Source: Paraburkholderia tagetis
GTDB lineage: Bacteria > Pseudomonadota > Gammaproteobacteria > Burkholderiales > Burkholderiaceae
Length of the DNA: 64,000 nucleotides
Assembly (NCBI RefSeq): GCF_022213065.1
Contig: NZ_JAKLJA010000014.1
Location: 1,339 to 65,338, forward strand
Reading direction: 5' to 3'
Below, piece after piece: positions 27,463-35,774 of this stretch. The position numbers and the translations under genes were made by a program. The number at the start of each line of letters is the position of its first letter. Within the stretch, counting starts at the first letter, position 1. A model generated the notes under the pieces. It ran no database searches, was not told where the DNA came from, and saw only the letters and a list, made by a program, of their open reading frames with translations.

Positions 27463-28302
27463 TCACGCGCCGCGCGCAAACAACGCGCGCTTCATCCGCT
27501 GCAACGCTCCATAAGGCGTCACGAAATGCAGCAGGCTCTTGGCGATCCCCGCCCAGTCACGCCAATTCAACACGTTCAGATAGCGCGCCTGCAAACGCAG
27601 CGTGGAGGTAATCTGACGCCGCCGTTTCGTCGCGCTGATGCCACCTTCATTGAGCTCGTAATAAAGCCCAAGCTCCGGCAAGTTAGCGCAGTCATAACGT
27701 TCCATCAGGCGCAAAAACAGATCGAGGTCCTCAGCGGCCGGATACTGCACGCGATAATTTCCCACCGCGAGCACCGCATCGATTCTCAGCATCACCGAAG
27801 GATGTACGAGCGGCGAGCGCAGCATGCGCGTGCGGCGCAACGTGCGTGCATCGGCGGCGGGCCGCAGCATGAAGAGTGGCGCGCCAGCGCGGTTCACTAC
27901 CTGCGTCCACGTCCCGAGCGCGGCCAGCCTGGGCTCCGCTTCCATACGCGCGCGCTGCTTCGTCAGGCGCTGTGGCGCGGCGAGATCGCCCGAATCGATG
28001 CGCGCCGCGTAGCGAAAGCCGCGCGCCTCAAGCGCGTCCACGCCAGCCTTTAGCGCGCGCTCGATCCCGCCGTTTTGCGGCATGCGCAGCACCTCGATCT
28101 GCATGCCCGGCACGCGCGGCGCGACGATCGGCGGCGTGCTGCCGTCGTCGACGACTAGCGCGTACACCGGCGCTTCTTCTTCGAACGAGGCGAGCGTGCG
28201 CTCGACGTCGGCCTGACCGTTGAAGGCGGGCATCAGCACGGCCACGTCGGCGAGTGCGCCGGTGCGTGCATCGGCGTGCGTGGCGGCGGGGGAATTCGTC
28301 AT
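27463..28302 (-). CDS. GT2 family glycosyltransferase
   Basis: A 279-residue GT-A transferase that probably extends a surface glycan in the cytoplasm. The N-terminal strand VAVLMPAFNGQ, the VVDDGS motif, ARIDSGD (the DXD position) and AAEDLDLFLRLME are visible. ATG 28302 overlaps the TGA of the flippase gene upstream (ATGA), so the two are coupled; the frame stays open far upstream only as a shadow of that gene. The pairing of a transferase with a Wzx-type flippase points to one polysaccharide export route. The final part (RMKRALFARGA) is basic and may touch the membrane. Confidence 0.88.
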   Translation of the reverse strand: MTNSPAATHADARTGALADVAVLMPAFNGQADVERTLASFEEEAPVYALVVDDGSTPPIVAPRVPGMQIEVLRMPQNGGIERALKAGVDALEARGFRYAARIDSGDLAAPQRLTKQRARMEAEPRLAALGTWTQVVNRAGAPLFMLRPAADARTLRRTRMLRSPLVHPSVMLRIDAVLAVGNYRVQYPAAEDLDLFLRLMERYDCANLPELGLYYELNEGGISATKRRRQITSTLRLQARYLNVLNWRDWAGIAKSLLHFVTPYGALQRMKRALFARGA

Positions 28303-29561
28303 GAAGCCAACTTGAAGCGGATGTAATAGAAGTTCACGCAGGCCGCCGCGAGATAGCCGCACGCGAGACCGACGAGCGCGCCATAGGAACCCAGGCGCGG
28401 AATCGCCACGAGATTCACGGCAAACGCCACCGCGAGCGCGAGCAGCCATTTGGCGAGCAGCACGAACTTCGCCTGGTACTTGAGCACGACGAGATTGCCG
28501 ATTGCCTCGATGCCCGCTGGCAGCGAAAGCCACACGGCCCAGCGGAAGATGCCGATCGCGTCCGCATAGTCCGGTCCGAACACGTGACCGATGATGAATC
28601 CCGCGAGCGCATCGAGCACGATTGCGCCCGCAACCATCAGCGCGGCGGTCATCGCGAAGAGGCGCACGAGATTGCGGCGCAGTTGCGCGGTCTGCTGCAC
28701 GCGGTAGACGAAGGCGGGCGCGATCGTCTGCGAGAGCATGAGCGCGAGCGTGATCCAGTTTTCGTTGAGCTGCTGCGCGGCGGAGTAGCGGCCGAGATCG
28801 GCGAACGAGATCGTGCGCTCGAGCATGAGCCGATCGAGCTTCAGGAACAGGTACATGCAGATCAGGCCGAGCCAGAACACGGTGCCCGCGGTCGCGAAAT
28901 GCTTGAAGAGCGTGCGGTCCACGTGCCAGCCGAGCTTGCCGCCGTGCTGGCGCCGGAAATAGAGCACGAGCGCCGCGCCGATGGCCGCCGATTCGAGCGC
29001 CCAGAGCCAGCCGAAGCTGGCGGGCGCGAACGCCGCGCGCGCGAGCAGGAACACGAGCAGCGCCTTGACCACGGCCGTGCACATGCTCGCGAGCAACTGC
29101 GGCTTGCTGTACGTCATGCTCTGTAGCCAGGCGTTGATCACGCCGACGAACGGCTCCCGAAACAGCATCGTGACGGCGAGCCCAGCGAGCATCGCGCCCA
29201 CGAGCGGGTCGGTCACGCCCAGCGCGATTCCGCCCCAGGTCAGGAGCAGCGCCGCCGCCGAGACGCCGATACGCAGCGCGAAGGCGCTGCCGAGCACGGT
29301 GCCCAGCGCCTCGCGCGGTTTGTTCACAATGGTCGGCACGAGAATCTCGGCGCCGCAGACCCAGGTGATGGGCGCGAGCACGAGCAGCAGCGTGTTGGCG
29401 TATTGCCACTTGCCGAACACATCGGGGCCGAAATAGCGTGCGAGCACGCCGCTGATGACGATGGCCACGGCAATCTGCGTGACGCGTTCGAGGCCGAGCC
29501 AGACGATGTTGGCGAACGCGCGCCTCACGTCGGGGTTCGCGTAGCGTTTGAGGCTCAGCAT
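28299..29561 (-). CDS. Wzx-type oligosaccharide flippase (polysaccharide biosynthesis/MATE-like)
   Basis: A polytopic inner-membrane protein of about 420 residues with twelve or more hydrophobic segments, starting FANIVWLGLERVTQIAVAI, typical of the RfbX/Wzx group of the MOP exporter superfamily. It should move undecaprenyl-linked sugar units to the periplasmic face. ATG 29561 begins just before the first family residues; the frame is open to ATG 29621 but those 20 residues (HAPCPPPCPGRHRR) look non-coding. Neither start has a good ribosome site. It is divergent from the phosphomannomutase gene and leads the GT2 gene. Confidence 0.88.
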   Translation of the reverse strand: MLSLKRYANPDVRRAFANIVWLGLERVTQIAVAIVISGVLARYFGPDVFGKWQYANTLLLVLAPITWVCGAEILVPTIVNKPREALGTVLGSAFALRIGVSAAALLLTWGGIALGVTDPLVGAMLAGLAVTMLFREPFVGVINAWLQSMTYSKPQLLASMCTAVVKALLVFLLARAAFAPASFGWLWALESAAIGAALVLYFRRQHGGKLGWHVDRTLFKHFATAGTVFWLGLICMYLFLKLDRLMLERTISFADLGRYSAAQQLNENWITLALMLSQTIAPAFVYRVQQTAQLRRNLVRLFAMTAALMVAGAIVLDALAGFIIGHVFGPDYADAIGIFRWAVWLSLPAGIEAIGNLVVLKYQAKFVLLAKWLLALAVAFAVNLVAIPRLGSYGALVGLACGYLAAACVNFYYIRFKLAS

Positions 29562-29709
29562 CGCGGGGAAGCGCCGGTGGCGCCCGGGGCAAGGTGGCGG
29601 GCACGGCGCATGCTCGCGCATGGGGTCAGGTCCGACCTTGACGGGTCTGGCGCGGTTTTTGTCGTCTGAAGGAAACGGCGAGGCATTAAAATAGGTGCGT
29701 AATCAGCGG

Positions 29710-29809
29710 GTAACCGGCAGTAACCGAAAGGTAAGGTAACCACGACTGAGCAACGGCTGACGCCGAAAAACGGCAATTATAGTTGTAACGATTCCGACTT
29801 TTCGTAACC
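29710..29809. repeat. Repeated GTAACC motif in the flippase/phosphomannomutase divergent region
   Basis: GTAACC occurs at 29710, 29720, 29736 and 29804, with related GTAAC forms at about 29785 and, inverted, at about 29835. The first two are exactly 10 bp apart. Clustering in a 257-bp divergent promoter region suggests a regulator site array, though no regulator is known for it. Confidence 0.4.
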
Positions 29810-29878
29810 ACTGGCCCCGCCACGGGTGAACCATGTTACGAATACACCCCGACTTTCAATCGCACTGTGAGCCTCACT

Positions 29879-31273
29879 ATGATTTCTCAATCGATTTTCA
29901 AGGCCTATGACATTCGCGGCGTCATCGGCAAGACACTCGACACCGACACCGCACGCGCGATCGGCCGGGCGTTCGGCAGCGAGGTGCGTGCGCAGGGCGG
30001 CGATGCGGTGGTGATCGCGCGTGACGGCCGTCTTTCGGGGCCGGATCTCTCGGCGGCGCTGGCCGACGGCCTGCGCGCCGCGGGCGTGGACGTCGTCAAC
30101 GTGGGCATGGTGCCCACCCCGGTCGGCTATTTCGCGGCCAGCGTGCCGCTCAAGCTGGCCTCGGGCGAGCGCAGCATCGACTCGTGCATCGTGGTCACGG
30201 GCAGCCACAATCCGCCCGACTACAACGGCTTCAAGATGGTCCTGCGCGGCAAGGCCATTTATGGCGACCAGATCCAGGCGCTCTATCAGCGCATCGTCGA
30301 TAAGCGTTTCGAGTCGGGCGCGGGCAGCTACGCCGACTACGATATCGCCGATGAATATGTCGCGCGCATCGTGGGCGACGTGAAGCTCGCGCGCCCGCTG
30401 AAGATCGTCGTCGATACCGGCAATGGCGTGGCAGGTGCGCTCGCGCCGCGTCTGTTCAAGGCGCTCGGCTGCGAACTGGTCGAACTCTTTACCGAAGTGG
30501 ACGGCACCTTCCCGAACCACCATCCGGACCCGGCCCACCCCGAGAACCTCCAGGACGTGATTCGTGCGCTCAAGGAAACCGACGCCGAAGTGGGCTTCGC
30601 ATTCGACGGCGACGGCGACCGCCTGGGCGTGGTCACGAAGGACGGCGAGATCATCTATCCGGATCGCCAGCTCATGCTGTTTGCGGAGGAAGTGCTCTCG
30701 CGCAATCCGGGCAAGCAGATCATCTATGACGTGAAGTGCACGCGCAATCTGGCGAAGTGGGTGAAGGAGAAGGGCGGCGAGCCGCTCATGTGGAAGACGG
30801 GCCACTCGCTCGTGAAGGCGAAGCTGCGCGAGACCGGTGCGCCGCTGGCCGGCGAAATGAGCGGCCACGTGTTCTTCAAGGACCGCTGGTACGGTTTCGA
30901 CGACGGCCTGTACACGGGCGCGCGCCTGCTCGAAATCCTCGCGCGCGTGGCCGACCCGAGCAAGCTGCTCAACGACCTGCCGAACTCGCACGCCACGCCC
31001 GAACTGCAACTGAAGCTCGAAGAGGGCGAGAACTTCGCGCTGATCGCGAAGCTCCAGAAGAACGCGAAGTTCACGGGCGCCGACGACGTCATCACGATCG
31101 ACGGCCTGCGCGTGGAGTATCCGGACGGCTTCGGCCTCGCGCGCTCGTCGAACACCACGCCCGTGGTGGTGATGCGCTTCGAGGCGGACAACGACGCCGC
31201 GCTCGCGCGCATTCAGGCCGACTTCAAGCGCGTGATCCTCGCCGAGAAGCCGGACGCGAAGCTGCCGTTCTGA
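29879..31273 (+). CDS. Phosphomannomutase/phosphoglucomutase (AlgC/ManB type)
   Basis: A 464-residue alpha-D-phosphohexomutase that interconverts hexose-6- and hexose-1-phosphates for GDP-mannose or UDP-glucose synthesis. The phosphoserine loop VTGSHNPPDYNG, the Mg-binding FDGDGDR, the GEMSGH sugar-binding loop and the C-terminal phosphate loop ARSSNTTP all fit AlgC-type enzymes. ATG 29879 starts the conserved ISQSIFKAYDIRG; GTG 29867 is an alternative. It is followed by a good intrinsic terminator, so it is probably its own transcription unit, supplying precursors for the surrounding glycan genes. Confidence 0.94.
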   Translation: MISQSIFKAYDIRGVIGKTLDTDTARAIGRAFGSEVRAQGGDAVVIARDGRLSGPDLSAALADGLRAAGVDVVNVGMVPTPVGYFAASVPLKLASGERSIDSCIVVTGSHNPPDYNGFKMVLRGKAIYGDQIQALYQRIVDKRFESGAGSYADYDIADEYVARIVGDVKLARPLKIVVDTGNGVAGALAPRLFKALGCELVELFTEVDGTFPNHHPDPAHPENLQDVIRALKETDAEVGFAFDGDGDRLGVVTKDGEIIYPDRQLMLFAEEVLSRNPGKQIIYDVKCTRNLAKWVKEKGGEPLMWKTGHSLVKAKLRETGAPLAGEMSGHVFFKDRWYGFDDGLYTGARLLEILARVADPSKLLNDLPNSHATPELQLKLEEGENFALIAKLQKNAKFTGADDVITIDGLRVEYPDGFGLARSSNTTPVVVMRFEADNDAALARIQADFKRVILAEKPDAKLPF

Positions 31274-31329
31274 GGCTACGGTGTGCGTTTAACGCCGTCC
31301 TGACGCGATATTCGAAGTAAGGCCTAACG

Positions 31330-31371
31330 CGGCGCCGCGCGGTTTCACCGCCCGGCGCCGTGCCCTTTTTT
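31330..31371 (+). terminator. Intrinsic terminator after the phosphomannomutase gene
   Basis: CGGCGCCGCGCGG and CCGCCCGGCGCCG form a 13-bp stem with one mismatch around TTTCA, followed within five bases by a run of six T. It lies over the first codons of the longest possible frame of the next gene, which argues for that gene's later start. Confidence 0.8.
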
Positions 31372-31503
31372 GTCCGTCCGGTGGACGGCTGGTCGTTCAA
31401 CTGCTACATGGGTGTTCGCTGGCACACACCTCATTTCGTTTTCCCCCGACACAATCTCCCAACGGATGAATCGCCACTCATAACATACCGATCGGGGGTC
31501 CTC

Positions 31504-32718
31504 TTGAAAGCGTTGGTTAGCCAGGAGGTCCAACAACCGGCGTTCTTCACACGGGAAAGAATCGCCGCGTACAGCAGCGCGTTGCTTGTCGGGCAGATCA
31601 TTGTGATCGGGGTCTGGGTTGTGTCGTGCTGGCTATTGCACAGTCGCTATGTGCCGCCTCCCGGTCTCGACTTTCGCGTGTTCTGGAGCGCCTCCTTTAT
31701 TTCCATCCATCAAGGGGCCATTGCTGCATTCAATCCAGATCTCCTGCATGCAGTCGAAAACACGTTGCTTCAAGGAACGGGAGTGGAAAGCCCGTGTGCC
31801 CTCTGGGTCTATCCCCCTCCGTTTCAGCTGCTCATCTTTCCGCTCGCGATACTTCCTTACCCTGCGGCGTATGCGCTGTTTTGCGGCGCTAGCATCGCGT
31901 GCTGTCTGTTAGCGTGCGCCCCATTGATGAAATCCAGGCCGCTGCCATGGGCGGCCGTCATCGCCTTTCCCGGCATTTGGGTCGCCACCATTCATGGCCA
32001 GAATTCACTGATTACGCTCGCGCTCGCCGCCGGCGCGCTGGGGTTACTCGAGAAACGTCCGGTTGCAGCCGGTGTGTGCGCTGGACTGCTTGTCATCAAG
32101 CCGCAGCTCGCGCCCATATTTCCTCTGCTTTTCCTGTTCGGCCGGAACTTCAAGGCGTTTTTTGCAGCCGCGGTGACAGCAGCACTGCTCTGCCTCATGA
32201 GCGGCATCGTTTTCGGGGCGCCTCTCTGGCTTCGCTTCTCCGAGATGGCTGCATGGTTCAGCTCGGCAGTCCAAAATAACTATGCCAACCTATGGGACGC
32301 CATGCCTACGGTCTTCGCGATCGCGCGTCACTCAGGGGCCAGCATCGCTGTCGCGTACGCGCTTCATGCATTTGTTGCCTTGGGCTCGTTGCTGTTCACG
32401 ATCACGATATGGCTTCGCAAGCCGCACTCATCGCTGGCCAAGGCGGCAGCCGTTACGACCGCATTGCTGATACCGACTTATTTGCTGTACTACGACCTGG
32501 CATGGCTTCTGTTGCCAATTCTTTATCTAGCCGAGGATCTTCGGAAATCGCGTGGACCCGCGCGCGCGGAGTATATCGTTGCAGTGCTCGCCTGGCTCGC
32601 TCCTCTTGCGTCACTGATTACGTGGTTCATGCCCTTCAAGAGCCGGTGGGCAGCCGTCTTGCTGGTCGTCTTGATGGTGATCGTCGCCCGTCGCTTCCTT
32701 CAGGAAAACCGCTTGTAG
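31504..32718 (+). CDS. GT87 family (DUF2029) polytopic glycosyltransferase, paralogue 2
   Basis: About 404 residues, multi-spanning, with the GT87 motif set GLDFRVFWSAS, WVYPPPFQLLIFPLAILPY, IHGQN, LVIKPQL and YYDLAW. TTG 31504 with GGGGGT six bases upstream is preferred: the frame runs back to 31360, but that start lies in the terminator of the preceding gene. TTG starts are the rule for the acyltransferase genes next door. It lies 12 bp before an acyltransferase gene; the same GT87-acyltransferase pair recurs at 34.4-36.9 kb. The expected role is transfer of a lipid-linked sugar on the periplasmic side, with the partner acylating the product (inference). Confidence 0.85.
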   Translation: MKALVSQEVQQPAFFTRERIAAYSSALLVGQIIVIGVWVVSCWLLHSRYVPPPGLDFRVFWSASFISIHQGAIAAFNPDLLHAVENTLLQGTGVESPCALWVYPPPFQLLIFPLAILPYPAAYALFCGASIACCLLACAPLMKSRPLPWAAVIAFPGIWVATIHGQNSLITLALAAGALGLLEKRPVAAGVCAGLLVIKPQLAPIFPLLFLFGRNFKAFFAAAVTAALLCLMSGIVFGAPLWLRFSEMAAWFSSAVQNNYANLWDAMPTVFAIARHSGASIAVAYALHAFVALGSLLFTITIWLRKPHSSLAKAAAVTTALLIPTYLLYYDLAWLLLPILYLAEDLRKSRGPARAEYIVAVLAWLAPLASLITWFMPFKSRWAAVLLVVLMVIVARRFLQENRL

Positions 32719-32730
32719 CGGGAGGCCAGA

Positions 32731-33831
32731 TTGCACACAACGAACCGAAGTCTCGAAGGCCTGCGCGGAATTGCGGCGCTTGTGGTCGTGATTTTTCACA
32801 TGGAGATACTGTCTGCGTGGTCCGGGGTCATCCAGAACGGATATCTCAGCGTCGACCTTTTTTTCGTGCTTAGCGGGTACGTGATCGGCTCTGCTTACGC
32901 ATCCCGGCTGACGAATACCCGCGAAGTTCTCCGCTTTCTGGTTCGTCGCGTCGGACGACTTTGGCCGCTGCACGTCGTCTCATTCGTGCTCTTTTACGGG
33001 CTGCTCTGCATGCACTCAGTCATGTCCAGGCAACCCGTCGTGGTACCGAACCCAGCGGAATTCGTTTCCCTGCTCACGATGACAAACGGATTCAATCTCT
33101 TTGACCACAACATCGGGAACAGTGTCAGCTGGAGTGCGGGGGATGAGCTTTACGTCTACATTCTTTTTGCGGCGATATGCATGGCACTGCGCATGCGAGT
33201 GTCGCTGCTCTTTGCCGCCCTCATGATTACGGGCTTCGCGATAGCTTTCCGGGTCAATGCCGATTCCTGCTTTAGATATGGCGCTTGCTACGACATGACC
33301 TATTCTTTCGGCTGGGCACGCTGCCTGGCTGGCTATTTTCTCGGTGCACTGTTGGCTCGACATGCAGACGCCCTGCATTTCCTGACGTCGCCAAAATGGC
33401 AAGTGATCGCAGCGCTCAGTGCGCTTGTGTTGCTCCAACTCACCGCCGTTGTGCCGGCACTTGCGTTTGCGGCGCCGATTGTATTTGGTTTGCTCGTCGC
33501 CTCATTGGCGCGCGACTGCGGACCCGTGGCCAGTCTGCTAAGCAAACGACCGCTGCAATACCTTGGAGAGGTGTCTTATGCGCTGTATATGAGCCATGCC
33601 ATTTTCAGGGTCTACTTTGTGAATCTGGTCGACATTCCCGGACACCGTAATTGGGTATGGCAGACAGCTTGCTGCGCAGGCTTTCTCTTCGCTTCCTTCG
33701 CGCTCGCCCATTTCTTCCATCGATACATTGAGATTCCGTTGCGGGAGCGGATCTACGCTTTGGCCGACAAGTTGCCTTCCGTTCGGAGAAACGCAACTAT
33801 GGGAGGGCGCCTTGAAGACTATAAATCGTAG
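32731..33831 (+). CDS. Acyltransferase family 3 (OafA/NodX-like) membrane protein, copy 1
   Basis: A 366-residue integral membrane acyltransferase with about ten helices. It starts with TTG and the block NRSLEGLRGIAALVVVIFH, whose His is the likely catalytic residue; then NGYLSVDLFFVLSGYVI and RRVGRLWPLHVV, all typical of AT3 O-acyltransferases that acetylate O-antigen or other exported sugars. Near the end QYLGEVSYALYMSH is conserved with two further copies in this window. It is probably translated with the GT87 gene 12 bp upstream. The last 20 bp overlap the decayed start of another acyltransferase copy. Confidence 0.9.
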   Translation: MHTTNRSLEGLRGIAALVVVIFHMEILSAWSGVIQNGYLSVDLFFVLSGYVIGSAYASRLTNTREVLRFLVRRVGRLWPLHVVSFVLFYGLLCMHSVMSRQPVVVPNPAEFVSLLTMTNGFNLFDHNIGNSVSWSAGDELYVYILFAAICMALRMRVSLLFAALMITGFAIAFRVNADSCFRYGACYDMTYSFGWARCLAGYFLGALLARHADALHFLTSPKWQVIAALSALVLLQLTAVVPALAFAAPIVFGLLVASLARDCGPVASLLSKRPLQYLGEVSYALYMSHAIFRVYFVNLVDIPGHRNWVWQTACCAGFLFASFALAHFFHRYIEIPLRERIYALADKLPSVRRNATMGGRLEDYKS

Positions 33832-33865
33832 CCTGCAAGGGTTGTGAGGTGCCCGGGCAGCCTCG
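33812..33865 (+). pseudogene. Remnant of the 5' end of a further acyltransferase-3 gene
   Basis: From TTG 33812 the bases read MKTINRSLQGL then TGA (33845), matching the TTG-initiated MKTINRSLEGLRG start of the copy at 35775 codon for codon. A GGAGGGC ribosome site also precedes both. After the stop, GCCCGGGCAGCC still resembles the next codons, then similarity fades. The stop replaces the Arg codon of GLRG. This is the debris of a duplicated gene, overlapping the end of copy 1. The gap up to 34079 holds no other gene. Confidence 0.75.
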
Positions 33866-34079
33866 AGCGGCATGGCGGCTATCGCCGATTCGATAGCCAT
33901 GTGTGGGTTCGCGAACGATACCGCAGTTGTTCCGGCTGTCGTGCGGCTCGTGGTTCTCTCATACTTGGCGATACAAGCTATTGCGATGCACGACCGGAAC
34001 GAAGCGCGCTACCTGAGCAAGAAGCGGCGCGCCAGCATCACCCGGCCCGAGCGTCGCGCATTTCAAGGAGCGACGGGGG

Positions 34080-34439
34080 ATGCCGCGTATCATCAGGTTT
34101 GGAATCGCTGGGGTCATTGCGACCGGCGTTCATGTTTCGGTCGCCTGGTCAGTATTCAACTGGCTGGTCCGCGACTCCACCGTCGCTAATGTTGCGGCGT
34201 TCGTTATCGCCAACATTGTCTCGTTTCTGCTGCAGACGCTGTGGAGCTTTTCGTCGCGTCCGACCGTAGCGCGCTTTCTGCGCTTTGCCACAGTCTCGAT
34301 CGCAGGGTTTCTGGCCGCGGCACTGATCCCTTTGCTGTGCGGGCGGGAGACGATCTGGCTGCCTACCTTCGCCGTGGTTCTCTGCATACCCGCGCTGTCT
34401 TACGTTTTGCATGCCCGATGGACCTATCAGACGGTGTGA
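34080..34439 (+). CDS. GtrA-like family membrane protein
   Basis: A 119-residue protein with four hydrophobic helices: IIRFGIAGVIATGVHVSVAW at the start, ANIVSFLLQTLWSF in the middle and the C-terminal ARWTYQT are typical of the GtrA family. GtrA proteins are thought to flip undecaprenyl-phosphate-linked glucose or similar sugars across the inner membrane for glycan decoration, together with a GtrB transferase. A GtrB-like gene is present at 38114-39205. AAGGAG lies upstream of ATG 34080. The next GT87 gene starts 2 bp after its stop, tying flipping to GT-C transfer. Confidence 0.88.
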   Translation: MPRIIRFGIAGVIATGVHVSVAWSVFNWLVRDSTVANVAAFVIANIVSFLLQTLWSFSSRPTVARFLRFATVSIAGFLAAALIPLLCGRETIWLPTFAVVLCIPALSYVLHARWTYQTV

Positions 34440-34441
34440 CC

Positions 34442-35719
34442 ATGGACGAAAAGACCGTTCAATCCGCCTGTGTGCCGTTGCATCGACCGCCCCGCTGGCT
34501 CGACGCGCAACGTATTCGCGCCTACGCGGCCTTCGTGCTGCTGGTGAATATCGGCTACTTCTCTCTGCGGATATGGCTCGGAGCGATCGACCCCGTGCCC
34601 AACGTCAGTCCGCCTGGCTGGGATTTCGCCGTATTCTGGAGCGCCTCCTGGCTCGCGTTGCACGGGCCGGCAGTCAATGCGTTCGATACCGCGCTGATCG
34701 AGCCGATTGCCTTGCCGCTTCAAAACATGCTGCCATCCCCGTTCGTCACGCCGTGGACCTATCCGCCGACGTTTCTCCTCGTCATGCTTCCGGCTGCCTT
34801 ATTGCCGTTCCAGGTCTCGTGCATCGCGTACGTCTCGGCCTGGATTGTCCTCGCGTTCAAGGCGTGCGCACGTATTCTGCCACCGGTACGGGACTTGTCA
34901 TGGTGGCTGCCGGTCGTCGCTTTTCCCGCAATCTGGGTGACCATAGGCGCGGGGCAGAACTCGTTTCTGACGTTTGGACTCCTGGGGCTTGGCCTTGTCT
35001 GTCTCGATCGGCGGCCATGGCTCGCAGGAATTTTATTCGGCTTGCTTGCTATCAAGCCGCAGCTGGGTCTCATGATTCCCGTTGCGCTGTTGTTCGGCAG
35101 GAATTGGCGCGCGTTCGTCTCGGCGGCACTGACCGTTGGCGTGTTTTGCGCGCTTTCGGGGTTCGTGCTCGGATTCGGCACATTCTCCCGGTTTGCCGAG
35201 GCGCTGCCCGCGTTTAACCAGTTCGTGGTCCAGTATTCGGACCGCTGGCCGCGCGGCATATCGACGGTGTTCGGCGTCGCACGGCATTTCGGGGTGGCGG
35301 TGTCGACAGCGTATCTGCTTCACGCGGTGGTGGCGGCGCTGACTGTGAGCGTCGTTGCATGGCTTTGGGCCGGGCGGGCAAGTTTCGAGTTGCGGGCGTC
35401 GGCGCTCGTGCTTGGCACGCTGCTGGTGCCGACCTATTTGATGCCCTACGACTTGCTTTTGCTGGGCTTGCCCATTTTGTGGCTGGTGCGGGACAGCGCC
35501 CGCAAAGGCTGGATTCGGGGCGACGCCATGGTGATGGTGTGCGCGTGGCTTTCGCCGGTTGTCGCTTATACGCCGGGAGATTGGGCGGCCGGCGCTTATG
35601 TGCCGTTCATCGTATTCGCGTTGCTGCTGGTCGTCGTGCGGCGCCATGTTGCTCAGCGGGCCGTACACACTAACGAATGCGCCTGCACGGTCGCGGCGGA
35701 GTGCGGTGGCTCGCGCTGA
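34442..35719 (+). CDS. GT87 family (DUF2029) polytopic glycosyltransferase, paralogue 3
   Basis: A 425-residue membrane protein with the GT87 signature GWDFAVFWSAS, WTYPPTFLLVMLPAALLPF, GAGQN (with the HG pair of paralogues 1 and 2 changed), LAIKPQL and LMPYDLLLLG, where the YDLAW form is weakened. ATG 34442 follows the GtrA stop by two bases, so translation is very likely coupled; the frame extends back to 34241 only as a shadow of gtrA. It is followed 55 bp later by acyltransferase copy 2. Its tail (ECACTVAAECGGSR) is Cys-containing and unlike the other paralogues. Confidence 0.87.
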   Translation: MDEKTVQSACVPLHRPPRWLDAQRIRAYAAFVLLVNIGYFSLRIWLGAIDPVPNVSPPGWDFAVFWSASWLALHGPAVNAFDTALIEPIALPLQNMLPSPFVTPWTYPPTFLLVMLPAALLPFQVSCIAYVSAWIVLAFKACARILPPVRDLSWWLPVVAFPAIWVTIGAGQNSFLTFGLLGLGLVCLDRRPWLAGILFGLLAIKPQLGLMIPVALLFGRNWRAFVSAALTVGVFCALSGFVLGFGTFSRFAEALPAFNQFVVQYSDRWPRGISTVFGVARHFGVAVSTAYLLHAVVAALTVSVVAWLWAGRASFELRASALVLGTLLVPTYLMPYDLLLLGLPILWLVRDSARKGWIRGDAMVMVCAWLSPVVAYTPGDWAAGAYVPFIVFALLLVVVRRHVAQRAVHTNECACTVAAECGGSR

Positions 35720-35774
35720 ACTTCGCTGACTCGATCTCTGTCTTCTGCTTCCCCGCGTCACATCGGAGGGCAGC

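Noticed and set aside
27463..29604. 713-residue open frame on the minus strand
   Set aside because: Only its C-terminal 279 residues are a GT2 transferase; the rest is an Arg-rich shadow of the flippase gene in another frame.
31360..31503. Earlier start for GT87 paralogue 2
   Set aside because: The extra N-terminal codons lie partly in the terminator of the preceding gene and match no paralogue.
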